A stretch of 64,000 nucleotides of DNA from Sporanaerobium hydrogeniformans (GTDB lineage Bacteria > Bacillota > Clostridia > Lachnospirales > Cellulosilyticaceae), in contig NZ_PEDL01000014.1 in NCBI RefSeq assembly GCF_002735925.1, positions 33,686 to 97,685 of the forward strand, written 5' to 3'. Positions 29,612-38,540 of this stretch are shown here, piece after piece. The number at the start of each line of letters is the position of its first letter. Position 1 is the first letter of the stretch. The translations under genes and the position numbers were made by a program. The notes below the pieces were generated by a model. The model had not been told where the DNA came from and ran no database searches. It worked only from the letters and a program-made list of their open reading frames with translations.

Positions 29612-30145
29612 TTAATCCTTCTTGCTACATTTATCAAAAAGACGAACAGACGGAAGGTTTTTTTGGGCCAATGCCAATAATTCTTCTGGTGTACCTTGTG
29701 TAAAGTCCTTATAAGGTAAGATAAAGGCACGCGCTTTTGTAAGGTAAATATAGATAGAATCATCCATAACAAATAAACGATAAATTTGATTCCAACGGTA
29801 GTGTGCTTTTTCTGTTTGGCTTGTAATATATAGCCCTTTAGTATTAACTATTAGACTGTAAACTTTTTTAGGGGTATCAAGACCATGGAGAGTTATCTGA
29901 CGTTCCATAGCGACCTTATAGAAAATCAAATAACTGCTAGGTAATAGGATACCTAAACTAATAAGAAGCCAAAAGAAAAGTGAACTTCCAGTAACCGCAT
30001 TAATGACGGCTAAACCAAACATTACCACAGGAAATAAAGCAAGCGTTATAAAACGATTATTAAGCTTAAAGGAATTAAAATGGCTAAAGGCGCGAAAGGT
30101 AGCCACATCCATATGTGTATCGATCTGAATAGGTATTTTCTCCAT
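29612..30145 (-). CDS. YcxB-like membrane protein
   Basis: A 177-aa protein with two hydrophobic segments in the N-terminal half (ITLALFPVVMFGLAVINAV and FFWLLISLGILLPSSYLIF) and a soluble C-terminal domain. That domain matches the YcxB pattern: an ITSQTEKAHYRWNQIYRLF stretch, then AFILPYKDF. Function is not known for the family. The start ATG 30145 has AGGAGGAA. It sits alone between the two LacI paralogues on the opposite strand. Confidence 0.75.
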   Translation of the reverse strand: MEKIPIQIDTHMDVATFRAFSHFNSFKLNNRFITLALFPVVMFGLAVINAVTGSSLFFWLLISLGILLPSSYLIFYKVAMERQITLHGLDTPKKVYSLIVNTKGLYITSQTEKAHYRWNQIYRLFVMDDSIYIYLTKARAFILPYKDFTQGTPEELLALAQKNLPSVRLFDKCSKKD

Positions 30146-30162
30146 AAGTCTATTCCTCCTAA

Positions 30163-30176
30163 GGAAAGCGTTTTCT
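30163..30176. promoter_or_regulatory. cre-like (CcpA or LacI-type) operator
   Basis: GGAAAGCGTTTTCT fits the CcpA cre consensus TGNAANCGNWNNCW with one mismatch. It lies just upstream of the YcxB-like gene. It could equally be an operator for the adjacent LacI paralogues. Confidence 0.4.
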
Positions 30177-30307
30177 CTATTATAAGATGTTTGATTCAGA
30201 GTTACAATAAAACAGTTTGTTAATATAAAAAATTAGTTATATTTAAACAATTAATAAAATGTATTTTAGTAAAAAATAATAAAATAAATTTAAAAAATCA
30301 AAAAACA

Positions 30308-30337
30308 TTGACATATATTGCGAATAAAGCGTATACT
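30308..30337 (+). promoter_or_regulatory. Promoter of the second LacI-type gene and TRAP operon
   Basis: TTGACA (30308-30313), 18-base spacer, TATACT (30332-30337), sharing TAAAGCGTATACTCG with the promoter at 27510-27539. A dyad AAAACGTTTT at 30348-30357, just downstream, is a candidate LacI operator for autoregulation. Confidence 0.75.
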
Positions 30338-30409
30338 CGAGTGAGAGAAAACGTTTTATCTATTTAAAACTTTTCGATTACTATATAGAACCGGAGGAAC
30401 AGACCGGCT

Positions 30410-31492
30410 ATGAAAGAAAAAGATAAAATGCATGATAAAAAGCGTATCACCATTAAGGACATAGCAGAACAGGTCGGAGTTTCCTATGGTACGGTACATA
30501 GAGCTTTATATGGTAAAAAAGGTGTAGGAGATCAGCTAAGAAAGCAAATACTTCGTATAGCTACAGAAAATGGGTATACTCCCAATGAAGCGGCAGCGGC
30601 TCTTAAGCGTAAGACGCAAAGGATTTTAGTAGCTATACCTGGTCCGCAAGCACAGAATCGTTTTTTCTACTCCCATGTTTGGCAAGGGTTTCGTGATTAT
30701 GTTAATGAACTAGGAAATTATAATTTTGATATTGTAGAAATCCCCTACTATAATGTGGCAGGTAATCGAGTAGAAGAAGAACTACTCTCTCTTTATAAGC
30801 ATTTCAGTGGAGATATAGACGGCATTATTGTAGCAGGTCATCTAAGTGAATCAGCTCACGCAGTCCTGTATCAATTTACTGAAAAGAATATTCCATTAGT
30901 GATGATAACCGATCAGAGTTCCAATGCACTGGCAAGCGTCCTTGCAAATTATGAGATGACGGGTAGGTTAGCAGCAGAGCTCTTAAGTGCACAACTTTTA
31001 TCAGGAGATAAAATTATTATTTTAGCTGGAGATGCACAGGTTTCTAACCATGCCTTAGTAGCACAAGGCTTTGCGGAATATTTAGAAGAACATAAAACAG
31101 GGATAGAATGTATTTATGTATATGGCTATGGGGATCAAAGAATCCCACAAATTGAGGGGCGTATTAGGGAACTTTTAGAAGGTGATAGGAATATTCGCGC
31201 AGCTTTTAGTGTAAATGCACGCTGCAGCGTTATCCTTAGTGAAGTCATTCGCAGGCAAGGTTATGCTGGCAAGTTAAAGGTAGTAGGAAGTGATGTATTT
31301 GAAGAAAATGTACAAAGTATGCGAGAGGGAATTATGCAAAACATTATATGTAAACATCCCTATGAGCAGGCTTATCAAGCAACAAAAATAATGTTTGAGT
31401 ATCTGATACGTGGAGTCGTACCGGTACAAAGAACACATTATGTAGAGAGTAATGTGATATTTAATAGTAATCTCTCTATGTACCTTAAATAG
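30410..31492 (+). CDS. LacI family transcriptional regulator (paralogue 2)
   Basis: A 360-aa repressor nearly identical to the one at 27626-28708, with the same atypical recognition helix (SYGTVHRALYGKKGVG). Sensor-domain segments ILVAIPGP, AFSVNARCSVILSEVIRRQG and KVVGSDVFEENVQSM are the same in both. The start ATG 30410 has CGGAGGA. It is the first gene of a run into a TRAP transporter (dctP starts 60 bases after the stop), so it probably regulates uptake of the module B substrate and itself. Confidence 0.92.
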   Translation: MKEKDKMHDKKRITIKDIAEQVGVSYGTVHRALYGKKGVGDQLRKQILRIATENGYTPNEAAAALKRKTQRILVAIPGPQAQNRFFYSHVWQGFRDYVNELGNYNFDIVEIPYYNVAGNRVEEELLSLYKHFSGDIDGIIVAGHLSESAHAVLYQFTEKNIPLVMITDQSSNALASVLANYEMTGRLAAELLSAQLLSGDKIIILAGDAQVSNHALVAQGFAEYLEEHKTGIECIYVYGYGDQRIPQIEGRIRELLEGDRNIRAAFSVNARCSVILSEVIRRQGYAGKLKVVGSDVFEENVQSMREGIMQNIICKHPYEQAYQATKIMFEYLIRGVVPVQRTHYVESNVIFNSNLSMYLK

Positions 31493-31552
31493 AATTTGTA
31501 GAGTACTTACTCTAGCAAAGATAAATCAATAATAATTAGGGAGGAACACAGC

Positions 31553-32626
31553 ATGAAAAAATCAATGGCATGTATTCTTGTTGGTATTTTAGCATTAACT
31601 TCTTTAGTAGGATGTGGCGGTAAAAAAGAAAGTGCACCCACGCCAGAAGCTAACAAAGCAGAGGCAACTACGCCAGAGGCTTCTAAAGAACCAGCTGCAT
31701 CTGAGAAAACTTATGTTTTCAAATATGCAGAGTTAAATCCAGATGACCACATTATGGATCAGTGTGGTGATAAATTTGCTGAATTAGTAAAAGAAAAATC
31801 AGATGGACGTATCGTTATTGAGGTTTTTCCAGCTGGACAGCTAGGAGATGAAAAAACCATGTATCAAACCTTGCAAATGGGAGGAGGAACGATTGATATA
31901 TGCCGTGGTAATACAAACTCTTTAGCAGATTTTGGAGTTAAAAAGCTTAACTTATTTGGTCTTCCATTTGTTTTCCGTGATAGAGCTCATCTTTGGAATG
32001 TTTTAAATAGTGAAATTGGTGAGGAGTTCCTAAAGGAGCCACAAGAAGCAGGTACAGGTATGGTAGGGTTATTTTATTTAGATGAAGGTTCTCGTAACTT
32101 CTATACGATACCAAACAAACCTATTAATGATATTTCAGACTTCAAAGGCTTGAAGCTTCGTGTGCCTACAACAGAACTTATGACAGAAACAGTAACAGCT
32201 ATGGGGATCCAAAGCACACCTATTTCCTTTGGTGAGTTATATAGTGCGATTCAAGCAGGTACTGTTGATGGTGCAGAGCAACCTCACTCTGGTTACTACT
32301 CAAATAAATTCTTTGAAGTAGCACCTAACTATATACTTACAGGGCATACATACAGCCCATCTATTGTTTTAATGAGTGAAGGGAAATGGGATACACTTGA
32401 GGATGCAGACAAAGCAATTATTATAGAAGCTGCTAAAGAAACAGAAGAATGGAACCGTTCAAACATTGAGGAGCTAGATAATAAATTACTTGAAGATATC
32501 AAAGCTGCTGGTGCCAATGTTATTGAAGTGCCAGATAAAACACCATATATTGAAGCAACAAAAGGTGTTGTTGCAAAATACATTGTTGGGCTTGAAGATT
32601 ACTACAACGCGATTCTTGCAAAATAA
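31553..32626 (+). CDS. dctP: TRAP transporter solute-binding lipoprotein (DctP), module B
   Basis: A 357-aa lipoprotein. Signal and lipobox are at the N terminus (ILALTSLVGCGG), followed by a charged and Ala/Pro-rich linker. DctP motifs are VFPAGQLGDEKTM near residue 100, GLKLRVPTTELMTE near 198 (Arg for the substrate carboxylate) and AIQAGTVDGAEQPHS near 237. The start ATG follows GGGAGG. The ligand is probably a hexuronate or related sugar acid, because the downstream genes include uronate isomerase; that is inference from context. Confidence 0.95.
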   Translation: MKKSMACILVGILALTSLVGCGGKKESAPTPEANKAEATTPEASKEPAASEKTYVFKYAELNPDDHIMDQCGDKFAELVKEKSDGRIVIEVFPAGQLGDEKTMYQTLQMGGGTIDICRGNTNSLADFGVKKLNLFGLPFVFRDRAHLWNVLNSEIGEEFLKEPQEAGTGMVGLFYLDEGSRNFYTIPNKPINDISDFKGLKLRVPTTELMTETVTAMGIQSTPISFGELYSAIQAGTVDGAEQPHSGYYSNKFFEVAPNYILTGHTYSPSIVLMSEGKWDTLEDADKAIIIEAAKETEEWNRSNIEELDNKLLEDIKAAGANVIEVPDKTPYIEATKGVVAKYIVGLEDYYNAILAK

Positions 32627-32713
32627 TTTTAATAGATTTACATAGCAAGACAGACAAAATAAAGAGAGCTGGCCTTTTGCTAGTTCTCTTTATTTATGAT
32701 AAGGAGGCGGATT

Positions 32714-33325
32714 ATGAGTAAAAAGGAAAATAAAAATGCCATGCCCCCAAAAGGATGGGATGCAGTAACGAAGTTTTTTGATGCAGTGCATTGGTTATTT
32801 ATGTCGTTTTGTAAATGTTGTTTTATTTTGATGGTTGCATTAACGAGCTATGTTGTATTTAATCGTTATATTATTAAGAACCCACTTACATGGGGTGAGC
32901 CAGTTGTACTTATGTGCATGGTCTATATGTCACTTATTTCAGCAGCTTTAGCTATTCGTAAGGATACCCATATTCGTATGACAGTTATTGACTTTGTTGT
33001 ACCTAGAAGGGTATCAGATGTACTTAAAGGCTGTGCGCATATAGGGATTACTTTTTTTAGCTGGTTCATGATTATCTATGGTTTTGAGTTTTGTAAAATT
33101 GCTGCAAAAAGTACTATGACAGGTGTAGGGATTAAAAATATATGGCTTTATCTATCTGTGCCTATAGCAGGGGTTGCCTTAGCTTTAATGGAGTCTGAAC
33201 GCCTACTTAATTTTATCAAACGCCGCTTATATCCAGAGTGGGCTAAAGCACAGAATGCTGCCTTAGAAGGACTATCTGTTCAAGAACAAAAAATTGTAGA
33301 AGCATTAGAAGGGGAGGGGATCTAA
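32714..33325 (+). CDS. dctQ: TRAP transporter small permease subunit (DctQ), module B
   Basis: A 203-aa membrane protein with four hydrophobic segments and the typical NPLTWGEPVVLMCMVYMS segment. ATG 32714 (MSKKENK) was chosen for the AAGGAGG just upstream; the frame is open 6 codons earlier. It is longer at both ends than the module A DctQ, with a charged C-terminal tail (VQEQKIVEALEGEGI). dctM begins 2 bases after its stop. Confidence 0.92.
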   Translation: MSKKENKNAMPPKGWDAVTKFFDAVHWLFMSFCKCCFILMVALTSYVVFNRYIIKNPLTWGEPVVLMCMVYMSLISAALAIRKDTHIRMTVIDFVVPRRVSDVLKGCAHIGITFFSWFMIIYGFEFCKIAAKSTMTGVGIKNIWLYLSVPIAGVALALMESERLLNFIKRRLYPEWAKAQNAALEGLSVQEQKIVEALEGEGI

Positions 33326-33327
33326 TA

Positions 33328-34635
33328 ATGGATACAAATACAATAGCTACCCTCATACTGGTTATTAGTTTTTTTGTTATGATTATTGCTCGTTTTCCCA
33401 TTGCCTTCGCAATTGGTATTTCAAGTGTTATTACCACAGCTTATCTAGGGCTGTCTCTCCAACAGTTAGTGCAATACATGGTTGGTGGGGTAAATGTATT
33501 TAGTTTAATGGCTGTACCATTTTTTATTATCGCTGGTGAGCTTATGGGTGCTGGCGGTATTTCGGATAAGCTCATCAACCTATCTAACTCTATTATTGGC
33601 TGGATGCGTGGGGGACTAGCTATGGTAAATATCGTAGCTTCCATGTTTTTTGGGGGGATTTCTGGTTCTTCAACAGCAGATACAGCAAGCTTAGGAACGA
33701 TTCTTATCCCTATGATGAAGGATGAAGGCTATGATGAAGAATTTGCAACAAACGTTACAATGACTAGTTCTGTTCAAGGACTTTTGATTCCACCTAGTCA
33801 TAATATGGTAATGTATGCAATGGTAGCAGGTACTGTTTCGGTGGGACGTTTATTCTTAGGAGGCATGATTCCTGGTATTGTTTTAGGGATTGCACTTATG
33901 ATTTATTCCTATATTATTGCTGTAAAGCGCCATTATCCAAAGGGAGATCCCTTTAGTATTAAAAATGTACTGAAAACATTAGCAGACTCTGTTTGGGGAC
34001 TTTTAACAGTACTTATCGTAGTGGTGGGGGTAGTTACAGGTTTCTTTACAGCAACGGAAAGTGCAGCCATTGCTGTTGTATGGTCTATGCTTGTAAGCTT
34101 CTTTATCTACCGTAAAATTAAAATTCGCGATATGTGGCACATTATGGAACGCTCCCTTAATACACTTGCTATCGTACTTATCTTAATTTCTACTTCTACT
34201 GTTTTTGGTAAATTGCTTACTTATCTTCGTATGCCAGAAGCTGTAGCAAATGTCATTTTGGGTATATCGGATAATCCTTATGTTATTATGTTTATCCTTA
34301 ATGTATTAATGTTAATCTTAGGTACGATCATGGATATGTCAGCTATTATCCTGGTAGCTACTCCTATCTTACTACCTATTGCAACCAGTATCGGTATTGA
34401 TCCTGTGCACTTTGGAGTAATTATGATTTTAAATCTTGGTATAGGGCTTATTACCCCTCCTGTTGGTGGTACTTTATTCGTGGGTTCTGCTGTATCTGGA
34501 GTTAAGATTGAGCGTTTGGTTAAGACATTGTTGCCATTCTATGCCGTAATGGTAATTGTACTCATGTTTATCACCTATGTTCCTGAAATTGTTATGTTCC
34601 TACCTAACTTAGTGATGCCAGTACTAACACCATAG
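33328..34635 (+). CDS. dctM: TRAP transporter large permease subunit (DctM), module B
   Basis: A 435-aa channel subunit with about 12 hydrophobic segments. Key loops are GGISGSSTADTASLGTILIP, QGLLIPPSHNMVMYA, and LITPPVGGTLFVGSAV near the C terminus. The start ATG 33328 has GGGGAGGGG upstream. It ends the LacI-dctPQM transcription unit, followed by two hairpins. Confidence 0.95.
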   Translation: MDTNTIATLILVISFFVMIIARFPIAFAIGISSVITTAYLGLSLQQLVQYMVGGVNVFSLMAVPFFIIAGELMGAGGISDKLINLSNSIIGWMRGGLAMVNIVASMFFGGISGSSTADTASLGTILIPMMKDEGYDEEFATNVTMTSSVQGLLIPPSHNMVMYAMVAGTVSVGRLFLGGMIPGIVLGIALMIYSYIIAVKRHYPKGDPFSIKNVLKTLADSVWGLLTVLIVVVGVVTGFFTATESAAIAVVWSMLVSFFIYRKIKIRDMWHIMERSLNTLAIVLILISTSTVFGKLLTYLRMPEAVANVILGISDNPYVIMFILNVLMLILGTIMDMSAIILVATPILLPIATSIGIDPVHFGVIMILNLGIGLITPPVGGTLFVGSAVSGVKIERLVKTLLPFYAVMVIVLMFITYVPEIVMFLPNLVMPVLTP

Positions 34636-34656
34636 ACTGGATAAGGCATTTAAGAG

Positions 34657-34690
34657 AAAAAGCCCTCTGGTAGTTGCCAGAGGGCTTTTT
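34657..34690 (+). terminator. Terminator of the module B TRAP operon
   Basis: Stem AAAAAGCCCTCTGG (34657-34670) with CCAGAGGGCTTTTT (34677-34690), 6-base loop, ending in T5. Confidence 0.92.
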
Positions 34691-34706
34691 GAAAAAGGAA
34701 TAGCAA

Positions 34707-34741
34707 AAAAGGTTACCTATAAAATTATAGGGTAACCTTTT
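34707..34741 (-). terminator. Terminator of the GntR-enolase unit (minus strand)
   Basis: Stem AAAAGGTTACC (34707-34717) with GGTAACCTTTT (34731-34741), directly beyond the stop codon of the minus-strand enolase-superfamily gene; the A run at 34705-34710 gives the U tract on that strand. Confidence 0.8.
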
Positions 34742-34749
34742 AAAAAAGC

Positions 34750-35871
34750 TTATTCAGCAATTAATTTTTTGTAAGATACACAGTTTTTATTAATAAGCTC
34801 CCAGTCTAGTTCAGCACCTATACCCGGATTTTCTGGTACAGTGATAATGCCTTTTTCATCAATAGGTAAATCTCCTTTCATTGGAAAACGGAAGTTGTCT
34901 TCAGGTACAAAATACTCAAAGTATTCGCAGTTGCGAATGGCACAACTTACATGAAGGTTAACAAGGTCCATGAAGTTCATAGTGGTGGTATGAATCTCAC
35001 AATTAAGTCCAAAGGCTTCTGCCATATGAGCAATTTTGAGGGTACCAGTAATACCGTCCTTCCAACTAACATCAGCCCTTACAATATCAGCAGCACGTTG
35101 TGCGATTGCTTGAGCAACACCCCAATGGCAGCCACGAGTTGTTTCAGTTGCAGCAATAGGTAAATCGAGGGTGCGACAAAGTTCGGTATATTTGTAAAGT
35201 TCGAAGTCGCGGAAAGGTTCTTCTAGCCAACGGTAGTTTAGTTTTTCGAGTTGACGTCCTACGGCTATAGCTTGGTCTAGGGTATATTCAGCTACTGGGT
35301 CGCTCATGAGTTCCATGGTATCGCCAACTGCCTCACGTACTTTTTGATGGACTTCCATATCTAATTTCCAAGGTCCTGGAGGATGTGCCTTGTAAGCACG
35401 GATGCCTTTATTTTGGTAATAAAGTGCTTCGTTTACATAGTCTTCTACCTTTTCATGAAATAAACCACTTGCATAAACTGGGAGTGTATTACGGTAAGCA
35501 CCTATGTATTTATAAAGTGGTAGATTAGCCTTTTTAGCACACATATCCCAAAGAGCAACATCGACAGGACCTGGTAGGTACACTGGGAAAAAGGTAAGGT
35601 GGCGATCAATATTCCAAAGCTCATGCCAAATTTTTTCTCGGTCATGAGGGTCTCTGCCTAAGACAACTGGAGCAATCGTATCGTGTAAATAGGCTTCGGT
35701 TACAGTGCCACTTCTAGCGGCAAGGCAAGTTGCAAGGCCTTCTGTGCCGTCATCGGCAGTTAATTTAAGTACAACAACATCCCAATCCATAGCGGCACTA
35801 CCTTGACGCTTTTTGTCAAAGAGACAATTTTTGCGTTCTACCCACCAGGTTTCAAAGCTTATGATTTTCAT
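34750..35871 (-). CDS. Mandelate racemase / enolase superfamily dehydratase, module B
   Basis: A 373-aa acid-sugar enzyme with a capping domain and TIM barrel. Likely catalytic residues in order: AYKAHPPG (about 162, with KxH in place of KxK), Asp in LMSDPVAEY (193), Glu in WLEEPF (216), Glu in AATETTRG (242), and a His in CEIHTTTM (293) that should act as general acid/base in a dehydratase. The KxH arrangement separates it from the module A enzyme, so the two probably act on different substrates. The start ATG 35871 follows AAAGGAGG. It is cotranscribed behind the GntR gene. Confidence 0.9.
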   Translation of the reverse strand: MKIISFETWWVERKNCLFDKKRQGSAAMDWDVVVLKLTADDGTEGLATCLAARSGTVTEAYLHDTIAPVVLGRDPHDREKIWHELWNIDRHLTFFPVYLPGPVDVALWDMCAKKANLPLYKYIGAYRNTLPVYASGLFHEKVEDYVNEALYYQNKGIRAYKAHPPGPWKLDMEVHQKVREAVGDTMELMSDPVAEYTLDQAIAVGRQLEKLNYRWLEEPFRDFELYKYTELCRTLDLPIAATETTRGCHWGVAQAIAQRAADIVRADVSWKDGITGTLKIAHMAEAFGLNCEIHTTTMNFMDLVNLHVSCAIRNCEYFEYFVPEDNFRFPMKGDLPIDEKGIITVPENPGIGAELDWELINKNCVSYKKLIAE

Positions 35872-35892
35872 GGTATTTCCTCCTTTAAATAA

Positions 35893-36531
35893 TTAATTTG
35901 CAATAGTTTTTAAAGCAATAATAAGAGATTGGTTTGTGTGCTGGGTAATGGTTTGAGTGATCGCTGAGGTGTCTTCGCTCAGAATAGCTTCGATAATAGC
36001 ATGGTGCTGCTTGTAAGTATCATCTTTAACTGCGGTACCGCATTTAGAAGAATACATGCCTAAACGATATTGAACCTGCATGAGATTATCGTAGAACTTT
36101 ATCATGGTTTGATTGCCTGTCACATGAATGAGAAAACGATGGAAGTCTATGTCAAAAGTGAAATATTCTCTATCGTTAGTCAGATTAAGATTTTTAAAAC
36201 GCTCATCAAAAACAAGTAATTCACTTTTGTCATAGAGTTGGCAAAATTGAGAGGCTACCGTTGATTCGAGTATTTTTCTAACCTGATATATCTCATTAAC
36301 GTATTGCTTGGTGATAGGGCGTACACACATTCCTTTTCGAGGAAAAACATCTACTAATCCATCATTTTTGAGAGCTAATAGAGCTTCTCTTACAGGAGTA
36401 CGGCCACAACTTAGTTCTTCGCAAATTTGTTTCTCAAAAAGCGGTTCATTAGGCATGTAGTCACAGTTTTGAATTTTGTCGTGTAAGTAGAGATAGGCAC
36501 GCTCTGTCATACTTTGTTCTGAGTTTCCCAC
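35893..36531 (-). CDS. GntR family (FadR/FCD subfamily) transcriptional regulator, module B
   Basis: A 212-aa regulator starting with GTG at 36531 (AAGGAGG 7 bases upstream). The winged helix (about 8-70) has ICEELSCGRTPVREALLAL; the FCD domain follows with FDIDFHRFLIHV and YKQHHAIIEAIL, the expected His/Asp metal pocket. It is a paralogue of the module A GntR: NEIYQVRKI and QYRLGMY versus QYRLAIY match closely. It is divergent from the SDR-to-UxaC operon and upstream of the enolase gene; it should control both. Confidence 0.92.
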   Translation of the reverse strand: MGNSEQSMTERAYLYLHDKIQNCDYMPNEPLFEKQICEELSCGRTPVREALLALKNDGLVDVFPRKGMCVRPITKQYVNEIYQVRKILESTVASQFCQLYDKSELLVFDERFKNLNLTNDREYFTFDIDFHRFLIHVTGNQTMIKFYDNLMQVQYRLGMYSSKCGTAVKDDTYKQHHAIIEAILSEDTSAITQTITQHTNQSLIIALKTIAN

Positions 36532-36567
36532 ACAAATACCTCCTTAGCAATAAAGTTTGATTCTTCT

Positions 36568-36672
36568 AATATATTACATTAAAAAAAATAATGTTTCAAG
36601 TCTTTTATTTTCGAATTTTATATTGTATTAAATAGCAGAAAATGATACTATTTCATTAACTGATATATTACA
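36568..36672. promoter_or_regulatory. Repeated ATATATTACA motif in the module B control region
   Basis: AATATATTACA at 36568-36578 and GATATATTACA at 36662-36672 are direct repeats in the divergent gap 36532-36731. The GATATAT core resembles the module A palindrome, so these are candidate sites for the paralogous GntR. Confidence 0.4.
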
Positions 36673-36731
36673 AAAGCAATGAGAGATATTTAATAGGAAT
36701 AACTTACAAATAACTAATAGGAGGAAGAAAA

Positions 36732-37478
36732 ATGAGTACACTTTTAAAAAGAGTAGGTATTGTAACAGGTGCATCAAGTGGTATTGGCTATGCTGTAGCC
36801 AATGTATTAGCAGAAGCAGGAGCGATTGTTTATGCGATTAGTCGAACAGGGAAAGTAAAGGATGAAACGATGCCCGTGCATGAAAATGTACGTCATGTAC
36901 AGGGAGATGTGTGTGATGACCAAACGATGCAGGCTGTTGTAGATAACATTGTGAAGGAGCACGGCAAATTAGATTTTCTCATTAATAATGCAGGTATTAC
37001 AGAAAAGCATCGTGCAGAAGCATTTCCTATAGAAGCCTTTGAAAGAATTATGAAAGTTAATGTGCAGAGTGTTTTTCGCCTTTGCCAAATTTGTTATCCT
37101 TACTTAAAAAACTCAGAGCATGTAGGACGGATTGTAACCATTAGTAGTATGGCTGCCCACTTAGGTTTTAGTGAAGTGACACCTTATTGTGTTAGTAAGG
37201 CAGCAGTCTTAGGTCTTACAAGAGGGCTTTGTGTAGAATGGGCAAATAATAATATAACAGTAAATTCTGTAGCACCTGGTTGGTTCCCAAGTGAAATGAG
37301 TAAACAGGTAATGGATGAAGCACGTAAAGCAAAGATTCTTGCACGTATGCCAGTTCATTGTTTTGGTGATACAAGAGATTTAGGGGCAATGGTTCGTTTC
37401 TTACTAGAAGATAGTGCCCAATATATTACAGGTCAAGACTTTGCTGTAGATGGTGGCGCACTTGCTTATGGTTTCTAA
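36732..37478 (+). CDS. SDR family oxidoreductase (uronate-pathway reductase candidate)
   Basis: A 248-aa short-chain dehydrogenase. Cofactor motif TGASSGIGYAVANVL at the N terminus, NNAG near residue 86, catalytic Ser in TISSMA and YxxxK as YCVSK near residue 155, and the C-terminal ITGQDFAVDGGA. It is the first gene of the operon SDR-RraA-UxaA(N)-UxaA(C)-SDR-UxaC, started by ATG with TAGGAGG. In this setting it may reduce fructuronate or tagaturonate, or oxidise a later intermediate. Either assignment is inference. Confidence 0.9.
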   Translation: MSTLLKRVGIVTGASSGIGYAVANVLAEAGAIVYAISRTGKVKDETMPVHENVRHVQGDVCDDQTMQAVVDNIVKEHGKLDFLINNAGITEKHRAEAFPIEAFERIMKVNVQSVFRLCQICYPYLKNSEHVGRIVTISSMAAHLGFSEVTPYCVSKAAVLGLTRGLCVEWANNNITVNSVAPGWFPSEMSKQVMDEARKAKILARMPVHCFGDTRDLGAMVRFLLEDSAQYITGQDFAVDGGALAYGF

Positions 37479-37527
37479 GAGTAATTAAAAATAATAATAA
37501 AAATAGTAGATACAGGGAGAGAGAAAA

Positions 37528-38193
37528 ATGGCACTTTGGAAAAATGAAGATGAAATGTTTGCGTTAATGAAAGAAAAGTTATATACACCAGTAGTAGGAG
37601 ATATCTTAGATGTAATGGGATACTATCATCAATTTTTGCCTCAAGAAATTCGTCCTTTAAGAGAAGATATGAAGCTTGCAGGTAAAGCGATGACGGTATT
37701 AATGATTGATGTGTTTAGTGAACAAAAGAAACCTTTTGGACTATTGACAGAGGCTCTTGATCAGTTAGATAAAAATGAAGTTTATATTGCAACTGGTGGT
37801 ACAAAACGTTGTGCATACTGGGGTGAGCTTCTTACAGCAACCTCACGTACACGTGGAGCAGTAGGTGCTGTGGTGAATGGTTGGCACCGTGATACACCAC
37901 AGGTGCTTGAACAAAACTGGCCAGTATTTAGCTGTGGCTGCTATGCACAAGATTCTTCTGTGCGTACACAAGTAGTAGACTTCCGTTGCCCTATTGAAAT
38001 TGGACAGGTAACAATTCATGATGGCGACCTCATTTTCGGCGATGTGGATGGTGTGCTTGTTATCCCTAAAGGGATAGCCACTGAAGTTATTGAAAAATCT
38101 CTTGAAAAAGCAGTTGGCGAAAAAGTTGTTCGTAAAGCTATTGAAGGTGGTATGACAGCTACAGAAGCTTTCGCTAAGTTTGGGATTTTATAA
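37528..38193 (+). CDS. RraA-family protein, probable 2-oxoacid aldolase/lyase
   Basis: A 221-aa protein of the RraA fold shared by 4-hydroxy-4-methyl-2-oxoglutarate aldolase and RNase E regulators. The family [11 protein letters not shown] segment and [11 protein letters not shown] (aligned with the GxxxDG.xRD metal/substrate loop) are visible, then [15 protein letters not shown]. In a gene neighbourhood of sugar-acid enzymes an aldolase role is likelier than RNase regulation. The ATG is preceded by GGGAGAG; the stop overlaps the next start (TAATG). Which bond it cleaves is unknown. Confidence 0.85.
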   Translation: MALWKNEDEMFALMKEKLYTPVVGDILDVMGYYHQFLPQEIRPLREDMKLAGKAMTVLMIDVFSEQKKPFGLLTEALDQLDKNEVYIATGGTKRCAYWGELLTATSRTRGAVGAVVNGWHRDTPQVLEQNWPVFSCGCYAQDSSVRTQVVDFRCPIEIGQVTIHDGDLIFGDVDGVLVIPKGIATEVIEKSLEKAVGEKVVRKAIEGGMTATEAFAKFGIL

Positions 38194-38528
38194 TGAGTAG
38201 ACCTTTTGTTTTTCAGATAGCCCATACAGACAATGTAGCAACAGCACTAGCCGAAGTGAAAAAAGGTGAAATTGTAGGTATGCGTGGGGATTCAGATTTA
38301 AGAGAGCTTATAGCAACAACGGATATACCAAAAGGGCATAAAATAGCTATAAGGACTATAGCTAAGGAGGAACCTATCCTCAAATATGGCGTAGTTATCG
38401 GTAAGGCAACAGAAGTTATTAACAAGGGTAGTTGGGTACACCTACATTGTATGTGTAGTATCTATGATGAACGTTCGTCACATTTAGATGTACATACGGG
38501 TGCACCTTGTGATATTGACTATGAATAA
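38193..38528 (+). CDS. Altronate dehydratase small subunit (UxaA N-terminal SAF domain)
   Basis: A 111-aa stand-alone SAF domain that corresponds to the N-terminal part of UxaA/GarD dehydratases. Motifs are TDIPKGHKIAIRTI and GVVIGKATEVINKGSWVHLHCM, the conserved H-x-HN-like end of the domain. The ATG shares its A with the previous TAA, so it depends on translational coupling; no ribosome site of its own is evident. It needs the next gene product for activity. Confidence 0.88.
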   Translation: MSRPFVFQIAHTDNVATALAEVKKGEIVGMRGDSDLRELIATTDIPKGHKIAIRTIAKEEPILKYGVVIGKATEVINKGSWVHLHCMCSIYDERSSHLDVHTGAPCDIDYE

Positions 38529-38540
38529 GGGGGAGACCAG

